Below are positions 30,707 to 39,240 of a DNA stretch of 64,000 nt, one piece after another. A program made the position numbers and the translations under genes. How positions within the stretch are numbered: the stretch's first letter is position 1; each line of letters starts with the position of its first letter. The notes beneath the pieces were generated by a model that was not told the origin of the DNA, searched no databases, and saw only the letters and a program-made list of their open reading frames with translations. Location: the NCBI GenBank assembly GCA_902810075.1, contig LR778135.1, positions 2,170,001 to 2,234,000 of the forward strand, given 5' to 3'. The stretch comes from Ruminococcaceae bacterium BL-6 (GTDB taxonomy: Bacteria > Bacillota > Clostridia > Oscillospirales > Acutalibacteraceae).

Positions 30707-31056
30707 TGGTGGAGATGAGGGGAATCGAACCCCTGTCCGAAAACCGCTTACCAAAGCTTTCTACGAGTGTAGCCGCTGATTTGAAATTCCCTCGGCGCAG
30801 CGCCCGGCGGCAGGCTCTGCGCTTTGGTAGCCTTTAAGTCATGACCGGGGAAAAGGCGTAACCCGGTTCACGTTCACCGCTAATCGACGCCTTTATCCGG
30901 GCCGCGGTGTTCCCGGTAAAGACGGCAGCCTAAATTAGGCTGCTAATGCAACTTTATTGTTGTCGTTTGTTTTGAAAAATTGCGGATTTTATAGCGGTTC
31001 CGCACCGCTACTCGCTTACTGAGGCTCACAATCCCCGTCGAAACCTTTACATCCCC
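30707..31056 (-). ncRNA. tmRNA
   Basis: The 5' end (31056) reads GGGGATGTAAAGGTTTCGAC, the typical start with the D-loop-like region; the 3' end reads GGGTTCGATTCCCCTCATCT and CCACCA, the T-arm and acceptor with encoded CCA. The tag frame ends AACGACAACAATAAAGTTGC and ATTAGCAGCCTAA, giving NDNNKVALAA, probably preceded by a resume codon such as ACA. About 350 nt, the usual one-piece size. It rescues stalled ribosomes with SmpB, whose gene is 178 bp upstream on the same strand, separated by an R1 repeat. Confidence 0.95.
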
Positions 31057-31078
31057 ATAAAATTTTTCAATCAAACTT

Positions 31079-31228
31079 TATTTGAAGAACGACGGATTTT
31101 CGAGATAAAATTGTGGCTGGCAAGGAAAAAGCGCAGGAGTACTTTCCGTATTCCGAGTATTTTTGACGCAGGCAGACGCGATTTTAGCCGAAACAGACAA
31201 GATTTGGATTTTACAAACAAGGCCTAAT
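31079..31228. repeat. MITE-like repeat R1, copy 2
   Basis: CGACGGATTTTCGAGATAAA, AAGCGCAGGAGTACTTTCCG and TTTTAGCCGAAACAGACAAG match copy 1 at 8554-8719. The right end TTACAAACAAGGCCTAA is intact; the left end has decayed to CTTTATTTGAAGAA. It lies between smpB and ssrA. Confidence 0.75.
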
Positions 31229-31233
31229 CATTA

Positions 31234-31701
31234 TCATGCCCTGTTTTTTGCCTTCATTGCGCGCTCGATGTCGCGCCTTGCCGCTTTGTTTGCCAGATCC
31301 TGCCGCTTGTCATAAAGCTTTTTGCCCTTGCAGAGGCCGACCTGAACCTTCACCATGGATCCCTTGAAGTAGAGGGAAAGCGGAATCAGGGAATATCCCT
31401 GCTGCTTTACCATGCCGAACAGCCTCAAAATCTCCCGCTTATGCATCAGCAGGCGGCGCTCACGCAGCGGATCCCGGTTAAAGATATTTCCCTGCTCATA
31501 CGGGCTGATGTGCATTCCCTTCAGGAGCATCTCGCCGTTTTCAATGGAGCACCATGCATCCTTCAGGTTCGCCCTGCCCTGCCGCAGGGCTTTTACCTCC
31601 GTGCCGCAAAGCTCGATCCCCGCCTCCATGCTTTCCTCCACGAAATAATCATGAAAGGCCTTTTTGTTCCGCGCTATGGTCTGAAAGGATTTTTCCGGCA
31701 T
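31234..31701 (-). CDS. SsrA-binding protein
   Basis: A 155-aa Smp[41 protein letters not shown] and the basic tail [20 protein letters not shown] needed in the decoding centre. It binds the tRNA-like part of tmRNA. ATG 31701 is chosen because AAGGAGG lies upstream and the protein then starts [12 protein letters not shown], the usual SmpB start; the longer frame is not family-like. It follows recR by 19 bp and precedes ssrA, so the trans-translation pair ends this operon. Confidence 0.95.
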   Translation of the reverse strand: MPEKSFQTIARNKKAFHDYFVEESMEAGIELCGTEVKALRQGRANLKDAWCSIENGEMLLKGMHISPYEQGNIFNRDPLRERRLLMHKREILRLFGMVKQQGYSLIPLSLYFKGSMVKVQVGLCKGKKLYDKRQDLANKAARRDIERAMKAKNRA

Positions 31702-31720
31702 ATCAAAAAAGCCTCCTTCT

Positions 31721-32323
31721 TTAAATTTCGCTTCTCCCTTCCATCGCACGGGTCAGGGTGACCTCATCCGCGTATTCCAGATCGCCGCCCACAGGAATCC
31801 CGTAGGCCAGGCGCGTGACCCGCACGCCGAGCGGCTTGAGCAGGCGGGAAAGGTACATGGCGGTGGCTTCGCCCTCCACGGTGGGGTTCGTCGCCATGAT
31901 GACCTCTTTCACCTCCGGATTTTTCACCCGAGCGAGCAGCTCCTTGATGCAGAGCTGATCCGGGCCGATGCCGTTCAGCGGGGAGATCGCCCCGTGCAGG
32001 ACGTGGTACATCATCTTGAATTCGCCCGTGCGCTCCAGTGACACCACATCCCGGGGGTCCTCCACCACGCAGATGACGGAGCGGTCGCGGCCGCTGCTGC
32101 GGCAGATCGGGCAAAGCTCCTGGTCGGTCAGGTTGCAGCAGACTTTGCAGTAGTGGATTTTTTCGTGCGCTTCCAGAATCGCCGCGGAAAACTGCTCCGC
32201 CTCTTCCTTGGAAAGCCCCAGGACATAATACGTCAGGCGCTGGGCGCTTTTATGTCCGATCCCGGGAAGCCGTTCAAACTGCTCGATCAAACGCGCCAGG
32301 GGCGCGACATAATAGGCGGACAT
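31721..32323 (-). CDS. Recombination mediator RecR
   Basis: A 200-aa protein with the RecR order: helix-hairpin-helix [20 protein letters not shown], zinc finger Cys59-Cys62 and Cys71-Cys74, then a Toprim domain ([35 protein letters not shown]). It works with RecO/RecF to load RecA on gapped DNA. The gene starts 3 bp after ybaB, in the conserved dnaX-ybaB-recR order. Length normal, all cysteines present. Confidence 0.96.
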   Translation of the reverse strand: MSAYYVAPLARLIEQFERLPGIGHKSAQRLTYYVLGLSKEEAEQFSAAILEAHEKIHYCKVCCNLTDQELCPICRSSGRDRSVICVVEDPRDVVSLERTGEFKMMYHVLHGAISPLNGIGPDQLCIKELLARVKNPEVKEVIMATNPTVEGEATAMYLSRLLKPLGVRVTRLAYGIPVGGDLEYADEVTLTRAMEGRSEI

Positions 32324-32326
32324 CCG

Positions 32327-32677
32327 TTAAAACATCCCCGGTATGTTCAGGCCGCCGGAAAGCTTTTCCATCTGCTCGGATTTTTCCGTGGCGGCGGCGC
32401 GCAGCGCCTCGTTCACGGCCGCGATGATCAGGTCGGAAAGCATCTCGACATCCTCGGGATCGACGACCTCCGGCTGAATGCTGATGGACTTGACCTCCAT
32501 CTTTCCGGTGACGGTCACCTTGACGGCATTTCCGCCGGAAGTGGCCGAGTATTCCTTCGCTTCCAGCTCGGCGGAAACCTGGTCCATATTCTCCTGAAGC
32601 TTCTGCGCCTGGCGCGCGAGCTGCTGAAGGTTCGCCGCTCCCCCCTTGCCGTAGCCCCCCGGTAATCTCGCTTTCAT
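32327..32677 (-). CDS. YbaB/EbfC nucleoid-associated protein
   Basis: A 116-aa protein with the family layout: Gly-rich start, long helix NLQQLARQAQKLQENMDQVS, beta region EYSATSGGNAVKVTVTGKME, and AVNEALRAAATEKSEQMEKL at the end. EbfC proteins bind DNA as tweezer-like dimers. GGGAGG precedes ATG 32677. Located between dnaX and recR, as usual. Confidence 0.93.
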   Translation of the reverse strand: MKARLPGGYGKGGAANLQQLARQAQKLQENMDQVSAELEAKEYSATSGGNAVKVTVTGKMEVKSISIQPEVVDPEDVEMLSDLIIAAVNEALRAAATEKSEQMEKLSGGLNIPGMF

Positions 32678-32694
32678 AATATGACAACCTCCCG

Positions 32695-34368
32695 TTATTT
32701 TTTAATCACTTCGATGCCTGCGTCCCGGGCAAGCTCCTCCAGGTCCTCAAGCGGGTCCTCCGGCTTTTTTTCCTGCTGCGCGGCGCTTTTCTGATACGGC
32801 CCCAGCTTATACACCCGGCCCGTCACCTGCCGGATGGCCTCCCGCATCTTATCCCGCTGCGTTGGGCGGCGGAGCAGCTCGAACGCCATGGGGCTGGGCG
32901 CGTCGATCAGCACATACTCTCCGCTGACATAAGCGGTGGACCCGCTGAAGGATGCCGCCACCGCCTGGGAATATTCCCGCAAGGTCTGAAGGACCTCGGG
33001 CCACGCCTCCAGGCGCTTGGCGGAAGCCTGGATTCCCTGCATGGCTTCCGCGGCCGGGCGCGGCGCCGGTTTCTCCTGTGCAAGGGGTTCCGGTCCGGAG
33101 GGTTCCGAAGCTTTTTCCGGTTCCGGCCTGGAATTCTCCGCTTCCCGCGGCTGTTCCGCCGGCTCCGGTTCGATCTTTTCCGGCCGCGGCGCCTGAACGG
33201 CCGGGACGGCGGCCGGCGCGGCCCCCGAGGCGAGCCTGCGCTCCAAAGCGGAAACGCGGCGCACCAGCGCATCCACAGAACTGTCGAGCTCCGGCGAGCA
33301 AAGCCTGATCAGCGCCATTTCCATTTCGATCCTGCGGTTCCCGCCCCGGTACATGCGTTCCAGCGAATCCTGCATCGCGTCTAGGCAGTGCAGGATCACC
33401 GGCAAGGGCATGGAAAGAGCCTGAGCGGACATCTTTTCATATTCGTCATCCGGTACGGCCAGAATGTTTCTGGCATCCCTCATGGTTTTGATCAGCATCA
33501 GGCCGCGGAAATACTGCGAAAGCTCTTCGCACAGGCGAGCCATGTCCTTCGAAGCGCTGTAAAGGCGGTCGATCACGCCGAGCGCGGACGCGGAATCCTT
33601 CCGGCAGACCGCATCGCTCAGCTCGAACAGATGCTCCCGCCCCGCAAGCCCGGCGGTTTCGGCGACAGCTTCCTCCGTCACCCGTCCGCCGCGGCCGAGG
33701 CACTGATCCAGCAGAGAAAGCGCGTCGCGCAGCGCGCCATCCGCCAAGCGGGCGATCAGAAGCGCCGCCGGGTGCTCCAGCTCCGCATTTTCCTGTTTCG
33801 CGATATATTCCAGCCGCCCGGCGATCTCTTCCGGTGAAATCCGATGGAAGTCGAACCGCTGGCAGCGGGAAAGGATGGTTGCGGGCAACTTGTGCACCTC
33901 GGTTGTGGCGAGAATAAAAATGACGTGCGCCGGCGGCTCCTCCAGCGTTTTCAGCAAAGCGTTGAACGCGCCGGTGGAAAGCATATGCACTTCGTCGATG
34001 ATGTAAACCCGGTACCGGGCGACGGATGGCGTGAAATTGGCCTCTTCCCGCAGTGTGCGGATATTTTCCACACCGTTGTTGCTTGCGGCGTCGATCTCCA
34101 CCACATCCATCACGGAGCCGTCGTCGATGCCGCGGCAAACCGCGCATTTTCCGCAGGGATCCCCGTTTTCGGGGTCAAGGCAGTTCACCGCCTTCGCCAG
34201 GATTTTCGCGCAGGTGGTCTTCCCCGTGCCGCGGGACCCCGTAAACAGATAGGCGTGCCCCACCCGGTTTTTCATCAGCTCGTTTTTCAGCGTAACGGTG
34301 ACCTGGGGCTGTCCCACAACATCCGAAAATTTCTGCGGCCGCCATTTACGGTATAAAACCTGATACAT
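32695..34368 (-). CDS. DNA polymerase III subunit gamma/tau
   Basis: A 557-aa clamp-loader subunit: MYQVLYRKWRPQKFSDVVGQ, Walker A GSRGTGKTT (44-52), a zinc-binding CLDPENGDPCGKCAVC, Walker B VYIIDEVHML, sensor ATTEVHKLPATILSRCQ. Residues about 385-480 are a Pro/Ala/Glu-rich linker followed by the tau-type C-terminus. ATG 34368 follows GGGGGA and matches the family start. It heads dnaX-ybaB-recR-smpB-ssrA, and the SRP RNA gene lies just upstream. No obvious slippery heptamer for making gamma is seen. Confidence 0.95.
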   Translation of the reverse strand: MYQVLYRKWRPQKFSDVVGQPQVTVTLKNELMKNRVGHAYLFTGSRGTGKTTCAKILAKAVNCLDPENGDPCGKCAVCRGIDDGSVMDVVEIDAASNNGVENIRTLREEANFTPSVARYRVYIIDEVHMLSTGAFNALLKTLEEPPAHVIFILATTEVHKLPATILSRCQRFDFHRISPEEIAGRLEYIAKQENAELEHPAALLIARLADGALRDALSLLDQCLGRGGRVTEEAVAETAGLAGREHLFELSDAVCRKDSASALGVIDRLYSASKDMARLCEELSQYFRGLMLIKTMRDARNILAVPDDEYEKMSAQALSMPLPVILHCLDAMQDSLERMYRGGNRRIEMEMALIRLCSPELDSSVDALVRRVSALERRLASGAAPAAVPAVQAPRPEKIEPEPAEQPREAENSRPEPEKASEPSGPEPLAQEKPAPRPAAEAMQGIQASAKRLEAWPEVLQTLREYSQAVAASFSGSTAYVSGEYVLIDAPSPMAFELLRRPTQRDKMREAIRQVTGRVYKLGPYQKSAAQQEKKPEDPLEDLEELARDAGIEVIKK

Positions 34369-34436
34369 TGCGTCCCCCATCACACTTTTACAGCAGATAA
34401 ATGGAAAGCAAGACAGCCCGCCTTGTGCGGTACGGC

Positions 34437-34573
34437 ATGCAATAGGATATGCGGACGAACAGACAAACCTGCATCGCACCCGGCAATCCGTTTAATGCTG
34501 CTCGGTTCCCCGCCTGACATGGTTCACGGCGCCCGGCCGCACAGAGCCCGCCCGGCCGCATATCCTATTGCAC
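34437..34573 (-). ncRNA. Signal recognition particle RNA (bacterial type)
   Basis: Read leftward from about 34573, TGCAATAGGATATGCGG pairs with CCGCATATCCTATTGCA at the far end. The apical domain reads GTGAACCATGTCAGGCGG, a GGAA tetraloop, and CCGAGCAGCATTAAACGG, the Ffh-binding helix 8. About 135 nt, so larger than the 4.5S minimum but without clear Alu domain. It lies directly upstream of dnaX, as in Bacillus. Confidence 0.9.
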
Positions 34574-34763
34574 GCATTTCTGCCTTGCTTTAAAAAGCTA
34601 ACTATAATAGTATAAACGATTCCGTTTCAAAACACAACTATTTTTTCGAATTTCCTCCCGTTTCCGAAGGATGGGCCTGCGCGGGCAGGATTCTGCGGGT
34701 AATGCCGGGATTTTATTTTACTTCAAACGCGGAAAAAAATCAACACCCGCGGGTGATTTGTGT
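34574..34763. other. Intergenic region upstream of SRP RNA
   Basis: Contains the presumed leftward ffs promoter (AACTATAATAG-like sequence near 34600) and degenerate R1-like text (GGGCCTGCGCGGGCAGG, GGTAATGCCGGGATTT). No gene seen. Confidence 0.35.
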
Positions 34764-34925
34764 TATAATAACCTCACGGCGTTAGCGGAAGCAAAGCTTC
34801 CGACGCCTGAGAGAACATTGAAACATGCCCTTCGGCATGTTATAGATAACCTCACGGCGTTTGCAGAAGTGAAGCTTCCGACGCATGAGAGAACATTGAT
34901 GAGCGCTCCGCGCATTTCAAGACCT
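34764..34925. repeat. Tandem 80-bp two-hairpin repeat, array 2
   Basis: Two units of the family at 10668-10946, 78 bp apart. Hairpin I reads CGGAAGC-AAA-GCTTCCG (array 1: CGGAGGC-AAA-GCCTCCG), hairpin II is shortened to CATGCC-CTTC-GGCATG, and the linker GAGAGAACATTG is unchanged. The same TTATAATAACCTCACGGCG leads into the array. The second unit is partly decayed. Confidence 0.72.
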
Positions 34926-35174
34926 TGCGGCTATAACATATTTAACTTCACGGCGGGAGCTGCCTTGAGAATGAAACCATATCTGCGTTTTGAATATTTT
35001 TATCATAAATGATTTTAAGATGGAAGCGGAGATAACCCTTTGATGCTAAGAAAAACAGGGAAGCATGATAAGCAGTTTTTCACTGCACGACCTTACTGTA
35101 ACGGGCACTGCCCCGTTTGTTATAATTAGGATGGACATAATAAAGAATTAAAGGAAAAGACGGAGGCTTTTTGC

Positions 35175-35759
35175 ATGAATATGACCTGGGAAGAACTGAC
35201 ATCCGCCTGCAGTACCTGCCGGAAATGCGATCTTTGTGAAACGCGGACCAATGTGGTGTTCGGGGTGGGCAACCGCGAGGCGGACCTGATGCTGATCGGG
35301 GAAGGCCCGGGGGAAAACGAAGACCTTCAGGGCGAACCGTTTGTGGGGCTCGGCGGGAAGCTTTTGGACAAGATGCTGGCCGCGGTGGATCTGGACCGGC
35401 ACAGCAACGTCTACATTGCGAACATCGTCAAATGCAGGCCGCCGAGGAACCGGGACCCGGAGCCGCAGGAGCAGGAAGCCTGCCTGGACTGGCTGCGGGC
35501 GCAGGTCAGCCTGGTCCATCCGAAAATCATCGTATGCCTGGGGCGCATCGCGGCGATGAAGCTGATCAAGCCGGATATGAAGATCACAAAGGAACACGGG
35601 ATCTTTTTCGAGAAGGGCGGCATCCTGATGATGGCGACGCTTCACCCCGCCGCGCTGCTCCGCAACCCGGGCAACAAGCCCGCAGCATTCGAGGACTTCT
35701 TAAAGCTGAGAAAAAAGCTGGATGAATTGGGGCTGGCGCAGCCGCCGCAGGAATCCTGA
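35175..35759 (+). CDS. Family 4 uracil-DNA glycosylase
   Basis: A 194-aa enzyme removing uracil from DNA. The N-terminal CSTCRKCDLCETR contributes cluster cysteines, with further cysteines in NIVKCRPPRNRDP and EACLDWL, the [4Fe-4S] pattern of UDG families 4/5. Motif A is GEGPGENEDLQGEPFVG and motif B LHPAALLRNPGNK. GGAGG lies 8 nt before ATG 35175. Single gene, followed by a terminator. Confidence 0.93.
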   Translation: MNMTWEELTSACSTCRKCDLCETRTNVVFGVGNREADLMLIGEGPGENEDLQGEPFVGLGGKLLDKMLAAVDLDRHSNVYIANIVKCRPPRNRDPEPQEQEACLDWLRAQVSLVHPKIIVCLGRIAAMKLIKPDMKITKEHGIFFEKGGILMMATLHPAALLRNPGNKPAAFEDFLKLRKKLDELGLAQPPQES

Positions 35760-35781
35760 TCAAGTACACTTTCACAGCACG

Positions 35782-35821
35782 GGGCCCGTTCGCTATTCAC
35801 AGTAGCGGACGGACCCTTTTT
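35782..35821 (+). terminator. Terminator of the uracil-DNA glycosylase gene
   Basis: GGGCCCGTTCGCTA pairs (with G-U pairs) with TAGCGGACGGACCC, followed by TTTTTC. Confidence 0.75.
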
Positions 35822-36357
35822 CATCCTATCTTTTCTTTCAGCTTATGGATGTCCTGTGCGTTTATCTTTGACAAAGAGTCATTAACAGCAACGGTTTCCT
35901 CAATCATTTCGACCGAGTCCTGAATGGACTGAATCATTTCTCTGTCCAGCTGGTGCGCATCAAACAGCGCAGAGATCTTCCTGCCGATGTCGTTTTCCAG
36001 AGTAATATTGGTCTTGGTGACCTGCTGCTGCAGAGACTTTTGGCCTTTTTCCATCTTAATATCGGCCATGATTTGCGCTTGCTTTAAATCTTCCTGACCA
36101 ACGGTCAGCCCAGCTACCTCCTGCTGCAAAAGCTCCTGCCCGCCTTTCAGGCCAGAAACGTCGCTCTCCAAGCCGGAGACATCTTGTTTCAGGGTGGAAA
36201 CATCAGCCTTCAAGCCGGAGACGTCCTGCCGCAGGGATTCCTGGCCCGTTTTCAGACCGGTGACATCCCCTTTCAGGCCGGAGAGACCCGTTTGGATCGG
36301 ATTCAGCTTTTTGTCCATCATTTCACTGATCGCCAGTAATAATTCGTTTTCGTTCAT
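35821..36357 (-). CDS. Long coiled-coil protein with LKxDVSGL repeats
   Basis: A 178-aa protein that is almost wholly alpha-helical coiled coil. From residue 24 to about 95 it carries imperfect 7- to 14-residue repeats (LKGDVTGLKTG, LRQDVSGLKADVSTLKQDV, LESDVSGLKGGQELLQQEV), then a straighter helix to the end. No signal or membrane segment. AAGGAG precedes ATG 36357. Such repeat proteins occur in Firmicutes and phages as fibre or scaffold-like proteins; no function can be assigned. Located 50 bp downstream of the PH-domain gene, probably co-transcribed. Confidence 0.7.
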   Translation of the reverse strand: MNENELLLAISEMMDKKLNPIQTGLSGLKGDVTGLKTGQESLRQDVSGLKADVSTLKQDVSGLESDVSGLKGGQELLQQEVAGLTVGQEDLKQAQIMADIKMEKGQKSLQQQVTKTNITLENDIGRKISALFDAHQLDREMIQSIQDSVEMIEETVAVNDSLSKINAQDIHKLKEKIG

Positions 36358-36406
36358 TCGAAAAACTCCTTATTTTTTTTCTGCCGTGACAAGCTGTTTC
36401 CGGGAA

Positions 36407-36781
36407 TTACAATACGAACTCACTGATCATCCGGCAAATTGCCGGCACATCCGTGCGGCTTACAAATTCGAGCTTCACTTTTCCCAATCCGCTGAACCAC
36501 AATTCCAACTCGCTGTCAATATCGAACACGCCCGCAGTTTCCACCGAATACGCCTGGATTTTGCTGTAGGGCAGGGACGAAAAGTCCCTTTTCTTCCCGG
36601 TCAGTCCCTGGACATTCACCGCAATGATCCGCTTGTTGGTGAAAACGACATAATCCCTGATGCTTTGGAATGCCGAAATAATGGATTCATCCTGAAGGAA
36701 GAGAGGCTGAAGCTGCGATTGAAGGGAAGACGGATCAACCGGTTTCAGCTTTAAGAAGCTCGCATTCTGGAAATCGATCAT
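36407..36781 (-). CDS. Bacterial PH-domain protein
   Basis: A 124-aa protein with a bacterial pleckstrin-homology fold: QDESIISAFQSIRDYVVFTN, KRIIAVNVQGLTGKKRDF, SSLPYSKIQAYSVETAGVFD and IDSELELWFSGLGKVKLEF. This matches the small Firmicute PH_1 group (YvbH-like), which forms pentameric rings; role uncertain. AAGGAG precedes ATG 36781. Probably first gene of a unit with the coiled-coil protein. Confidence 0.85.
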   Translation of the reverse strand: MIDFQNASFLKLKPVDPSSLQSQLQPLFLQDESIISAFQSIRDYVVFTNKRIIAVNVQGLTGKKRDFSSLPYSKIQAYSVETAGVFDIDSELELWFSGLGKVKLEFVSRTDVPAICRMISEFVL

Positions 36782-36784
36782 TTT

Positions 36785-37054
36785 TTACTTCTCCTTTCCA
36801 AGTGATTCTTATGATTTGGCCGATCGGCCGTCCGCTTTCCGGCCGCGGAAAGATCGAGCGATATCCGTTCACAAGATTTTGGAAAAAAACAGCCGTCGGG
36901 CGGAAATCCAGCGACCTGAAAGATATCTTTAATTGTATTTTTTATTATATTCTCTCCTTTGCTGTACTTCAAGAAAAAGTATTTCACATGTTGCCTTCTG
37001 AAATCATGATATTTCATCCATGCAGGAGCGCGCAAACGATTGCTTAAATTTCCG
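36785..37054. other. Intergenic region between divergent units
   Basis: AT-rich around 36930-36990. I see no gene with a ribosome binding site; it should hold the leftward promoter of the PH-domain unit. Confidence 0.35.
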
Positions 37055-37083
37055 TTGCAAAATCCAGGGAATTCCCGTATACT
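37055..37083 (+). promoter_or_regulatory. Promoter of the sulfate-transport operon
   Basis: TTGCAA (37055-37060) and TATACT (37078-37083) with 17-bp spacing. About 180 nt of leader precede the binding-protein gene and contain a short translated frame. Confidence 0.7.
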
Positions 37084-37132
37084 AAAATCATATTATACAT
37101 ATCTATTGAGTATGTTTTTGAGGATGAGGCAT

Positions 37133-37240
37133 ATGTTAAATCAAAACAATCTGCGTATCCCGGTGCATTTTCGATGTTGTCCTGCTTCAGGGATTATGAT
37201 GCAGGAAACGGCCCTGACCGGGCCGAAGCAATCAAAATAA
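37133..37240 (+). CDS. Possible Cys-containing leader peptide of the sulfate operon
   Basis: A 35-aa frame MLNQNNLRIPVHFRCCPASG, then IMMQETALTGPKQSK. GAGG lies 6-8 nt before ATG 37133, and the frame ends 28 bp before the binding-protein gene. The RCC motif is of the kind seen in short leader peptides ahead of sulfur-acquisition genes in other bacteria, where ribosome stalling at cysteine codons can sense cysteine shortage. A GGCCCTGACCGGGCC hairpin lies near its end. No terminator/antiterminator switch is obvious, so the mechanism remains open. Confidence 0.5.
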   Translation: MLNQNNLRIPVHFRCCPASGIMMQETALTGPKQSK

Positions 37241-37268
37241 AATAAATGATGAAATGAGGAATTTCTCT

Positions 37269-38351
37269 ATGAAAAACAAATCCTCCTTATGGAAAAAAAT
37301 CGCGGCTCTCACGGTCGCGCTGACTTCGGTTCTGGGCGTTTTCACCGGCTGCGCCGGGAATCAGTCTTCCCCGTCCGCCGCCGGCTCCGACGCGGAGTCC
37401 GCCGCAAAACCCACAGCCGGGACGGTGTCCATCACCAACGTTTCCTATGACCCGACCCGCGAGCTTTACGAGCAATACAATCAGATTTTCCAGAAGTACT
37501 GGGAAAAGGAAAAGGGGCAGAAGGTGGAAATCACCCAATCCCACGGCGGATCCGGCAAGCAGGCGCGTTCGGTGCTGGAGGGCAACGAGGCCGACGTGGT
37601 CACGCTGGCGCTGGAAGGCGACGTGGATGAATTACAGAAAGGCGGCCTGATCGACGACGGATGGGTGGACGAATTCCCGAAAAGCAGCGCGCCCTACACC
37701 TCTACCATCGTCTTTCTGGTCCGCAAGGGAAACCCCAGGAACATAAAGGACTGGGATGACGTCGTGAAGCCCGGGGTGGAAGTGATCACTCCAGACCCCA
37801 AAAGCTCCGGCGGCGCGCGGTGGAACTTCCTGGCAGCCTGGGCCTATGCGGACAAAAAATTCGGCGGCGATGAAGCCAAGGACAAGGAATTCCTGAAATC
37901 GCTGTACTCCAACGTGACCGTGCTGGATTCCGGGGCCCGCGGCGCGACCACCACCTTCGTGGAAAACGGGCAGGGAGACGTGCTGCTTGCCTGGGAGAAC
38001 GAAGCCTATCTTTCCAAGAAAGAGCATCCCGACGATTTTGAGATCGTCACCCCGTCCCTGAGCATTCTGGCACAGCCGTCGGTCGCGGTAGTGGACGCCA
38101 ACGTCAAAAAGCACGGGACGGAGGAGGTTGCCAAAGCATATCTGGAATACCTGTATTCGGATGAGGCGCAGCGTCTGGAAGCCAAGAACTTTTATCGCCC
38201 CTCCGACCCCGACATTTTGAAGGAATTCGGCGGCACCTTCAATCTGAACGTCAAGCTGGTCAACATTGACGACGACTTCGGGGGCTGGAATAAGGCCACA
38301 GAAAAATTCTTTGCGGACGGCGCGATCTTCGATCAGATTTATAAAAAGTAA
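37269..38351 (+). CDS. Sulfate/thiosulfate-binding lipoprotein
   Basis: A 360-aa periplasmic-type binding protein anchored by a lipobox (GVFTGC). The mature part has the Sbp/CysP features NVSYDPTRELYEQYNQIF, QSHGGSGKQARSVLEGNEAD, and TPDPKSSGGARWNFLAAWAY, whose Ser/Gly loops bind the oxyanion. ATG 37269 follows GAGG; an earlier in-frame start at 37254 is less likely. The next gene's ATG overlaps the stop codon (TAATG), so the operon is tightly coupled: binding protein, two permeases, ATPase. Confidence 0.94.
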   Translation: MKNKSSLWKKIAALTVALTSVLGVFTGCAGNQSSPSAAGSDAESAAKPTAGTVSITNVSYDPTRELYEQYNQIFQKYWEKEKGQKVEITQSHGGSGKQARSVLEGNEADVVTLALEGDVDELQKGGLIDDGWVDEFPKSSAPYTSTIVFLVRKGNPRNIKDWDDVVKPGVEVITPDPKSSGGARWNFLAAWAYADKKFGGDEAKDKEFLKSLYSNVTVLDSGARGATTTFVENGQGDVLLAWENEAYLSKKEHPDDFEIVTPSLSILAQPSVAVVDANVKKHGTEEVAKAYLEYLYSDEAQRLEAKNFYRPSDPDILKEFGGTFNLNVKLVNIDDDFGGWNKATEKFFADGAIFDQIYKK

Positions 38352-39235
38352 TGGCACTGTCACAAGCTGCCGGGCATAAGGGGGCGGATTCTCGTTTGAA
38401 AAAATTCTTTCCAGTGCGGAAGGGGACGGTGATTCCCGGCTTCGGCCTTTCCATGGGGGTCACGGTCACGATGCTCAGCCTGATTGTGCTGATCCCCCTG
38501 TTTTCGGTCTTCCTGACCCTTTCCGGCTCCACCTTTTCCGATTTCTGGCGGGTCGTCACCGACAAGCAAACAGTGGCCACCTATCGGGTCAGCCTGTCCT
38601 GCGCGGCCATCGCCGCCGTGGTCAACGCGTTTTTCGGGATCCTCCTCGCGTGGATTCTGACCCGGTACCAGTTTCCGCTGCGGCGGGTGCTGGACGGCCT
38701 GATCGAGCTGCCCTTTGCCCTGCCCACCTCGGTGGCCGGCATCTCGCTGACCACGATGTATTCCGACAAGGGATGGATCGGCCGATGGTTCGACAGGATC
38801 GGCGTCAAAATTTCCTACACCACCACCGGCATCGTGATCGCCATGATCTTTATCGGGATTCCTTTTGTGGTGCGCTCCATCCAGCCGGTGCTGGAAAAGC
38901 TGAACCCGCAGTATGAGGAGGCGGCTCTGACGCTGGGGGCCAGCCGCTCCCGCATCTTCCGGAAAGTGGTGCTCCCGGAGATCCTGCCCGCCGCGCTGAC
39001 CGGATTCGGGCTCGCCTTTGCCCGCGGCATCGGGGAATACGGCAGCGTGGTGTTTATCGCAGGCAACATCCCCTATCAGACGCAGATCACGCCGCTGATC
39101 ATCATGAACAAGCTGGAGCAGTTCAATTATTTCGCGGCGACCTCCATCGCGCTGGTCATGGTCGTTTTCGCCTTTCTCCTGCTGTTCGGCATCAATTCGC
39201 TCCAGGCAAGGATCAATAAAATCGCAAGGGGGTAA
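38351..39235 (+). CDS. Sulfate ABC transporter permease CysT
   Basis: A 294-aa six-helix permease. ELPFALPTSVAGISLTTMYS and the EAA loop EEAALTLGASRSRIFRKVVL with LPEILPAALTGFGLAFARGI are characteristic of CysT/CysU, including the FARGIGEYGSVVFIAGNIP ending. Start ATG overlaps the preceding stop by one base. Pairs with CysW in the heterodimeric channel. Confidence 0.93.
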   Translation: MALSQAAGHKGADSRLKKFFPVRKGTVIPGFGLSMGVTVTMLSLIVLIPLFSVFLTLSGSTFSDFWRVVTDKQTVATYRVSLSCAAIAAVVNAFFGILLAWILTRYQFPLRRVLDGLIELPFALPTSVAGISLTTMYSDKGWIGRWFDRIGVKISYTTTGIVIAMIFIGIPFVVRSIQPVLEKLNPQYEEAALTLGASRSRIFRKVVLPEILPAALTGFGLAFARGIGEYGSVVFIAGNIPYQTQITPLIIMNKLEQFNYFAATSIALVMVVFAFLLLFGINSLQARINKIARG

Positions 39236-39240
39236 GCCGG

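Noticed and set aside
32695-34368. Programmed frameshift for a gamma form of DnaX
   Set aside because: No A-rich slippery heptamer with a following stem was found in the linker region.
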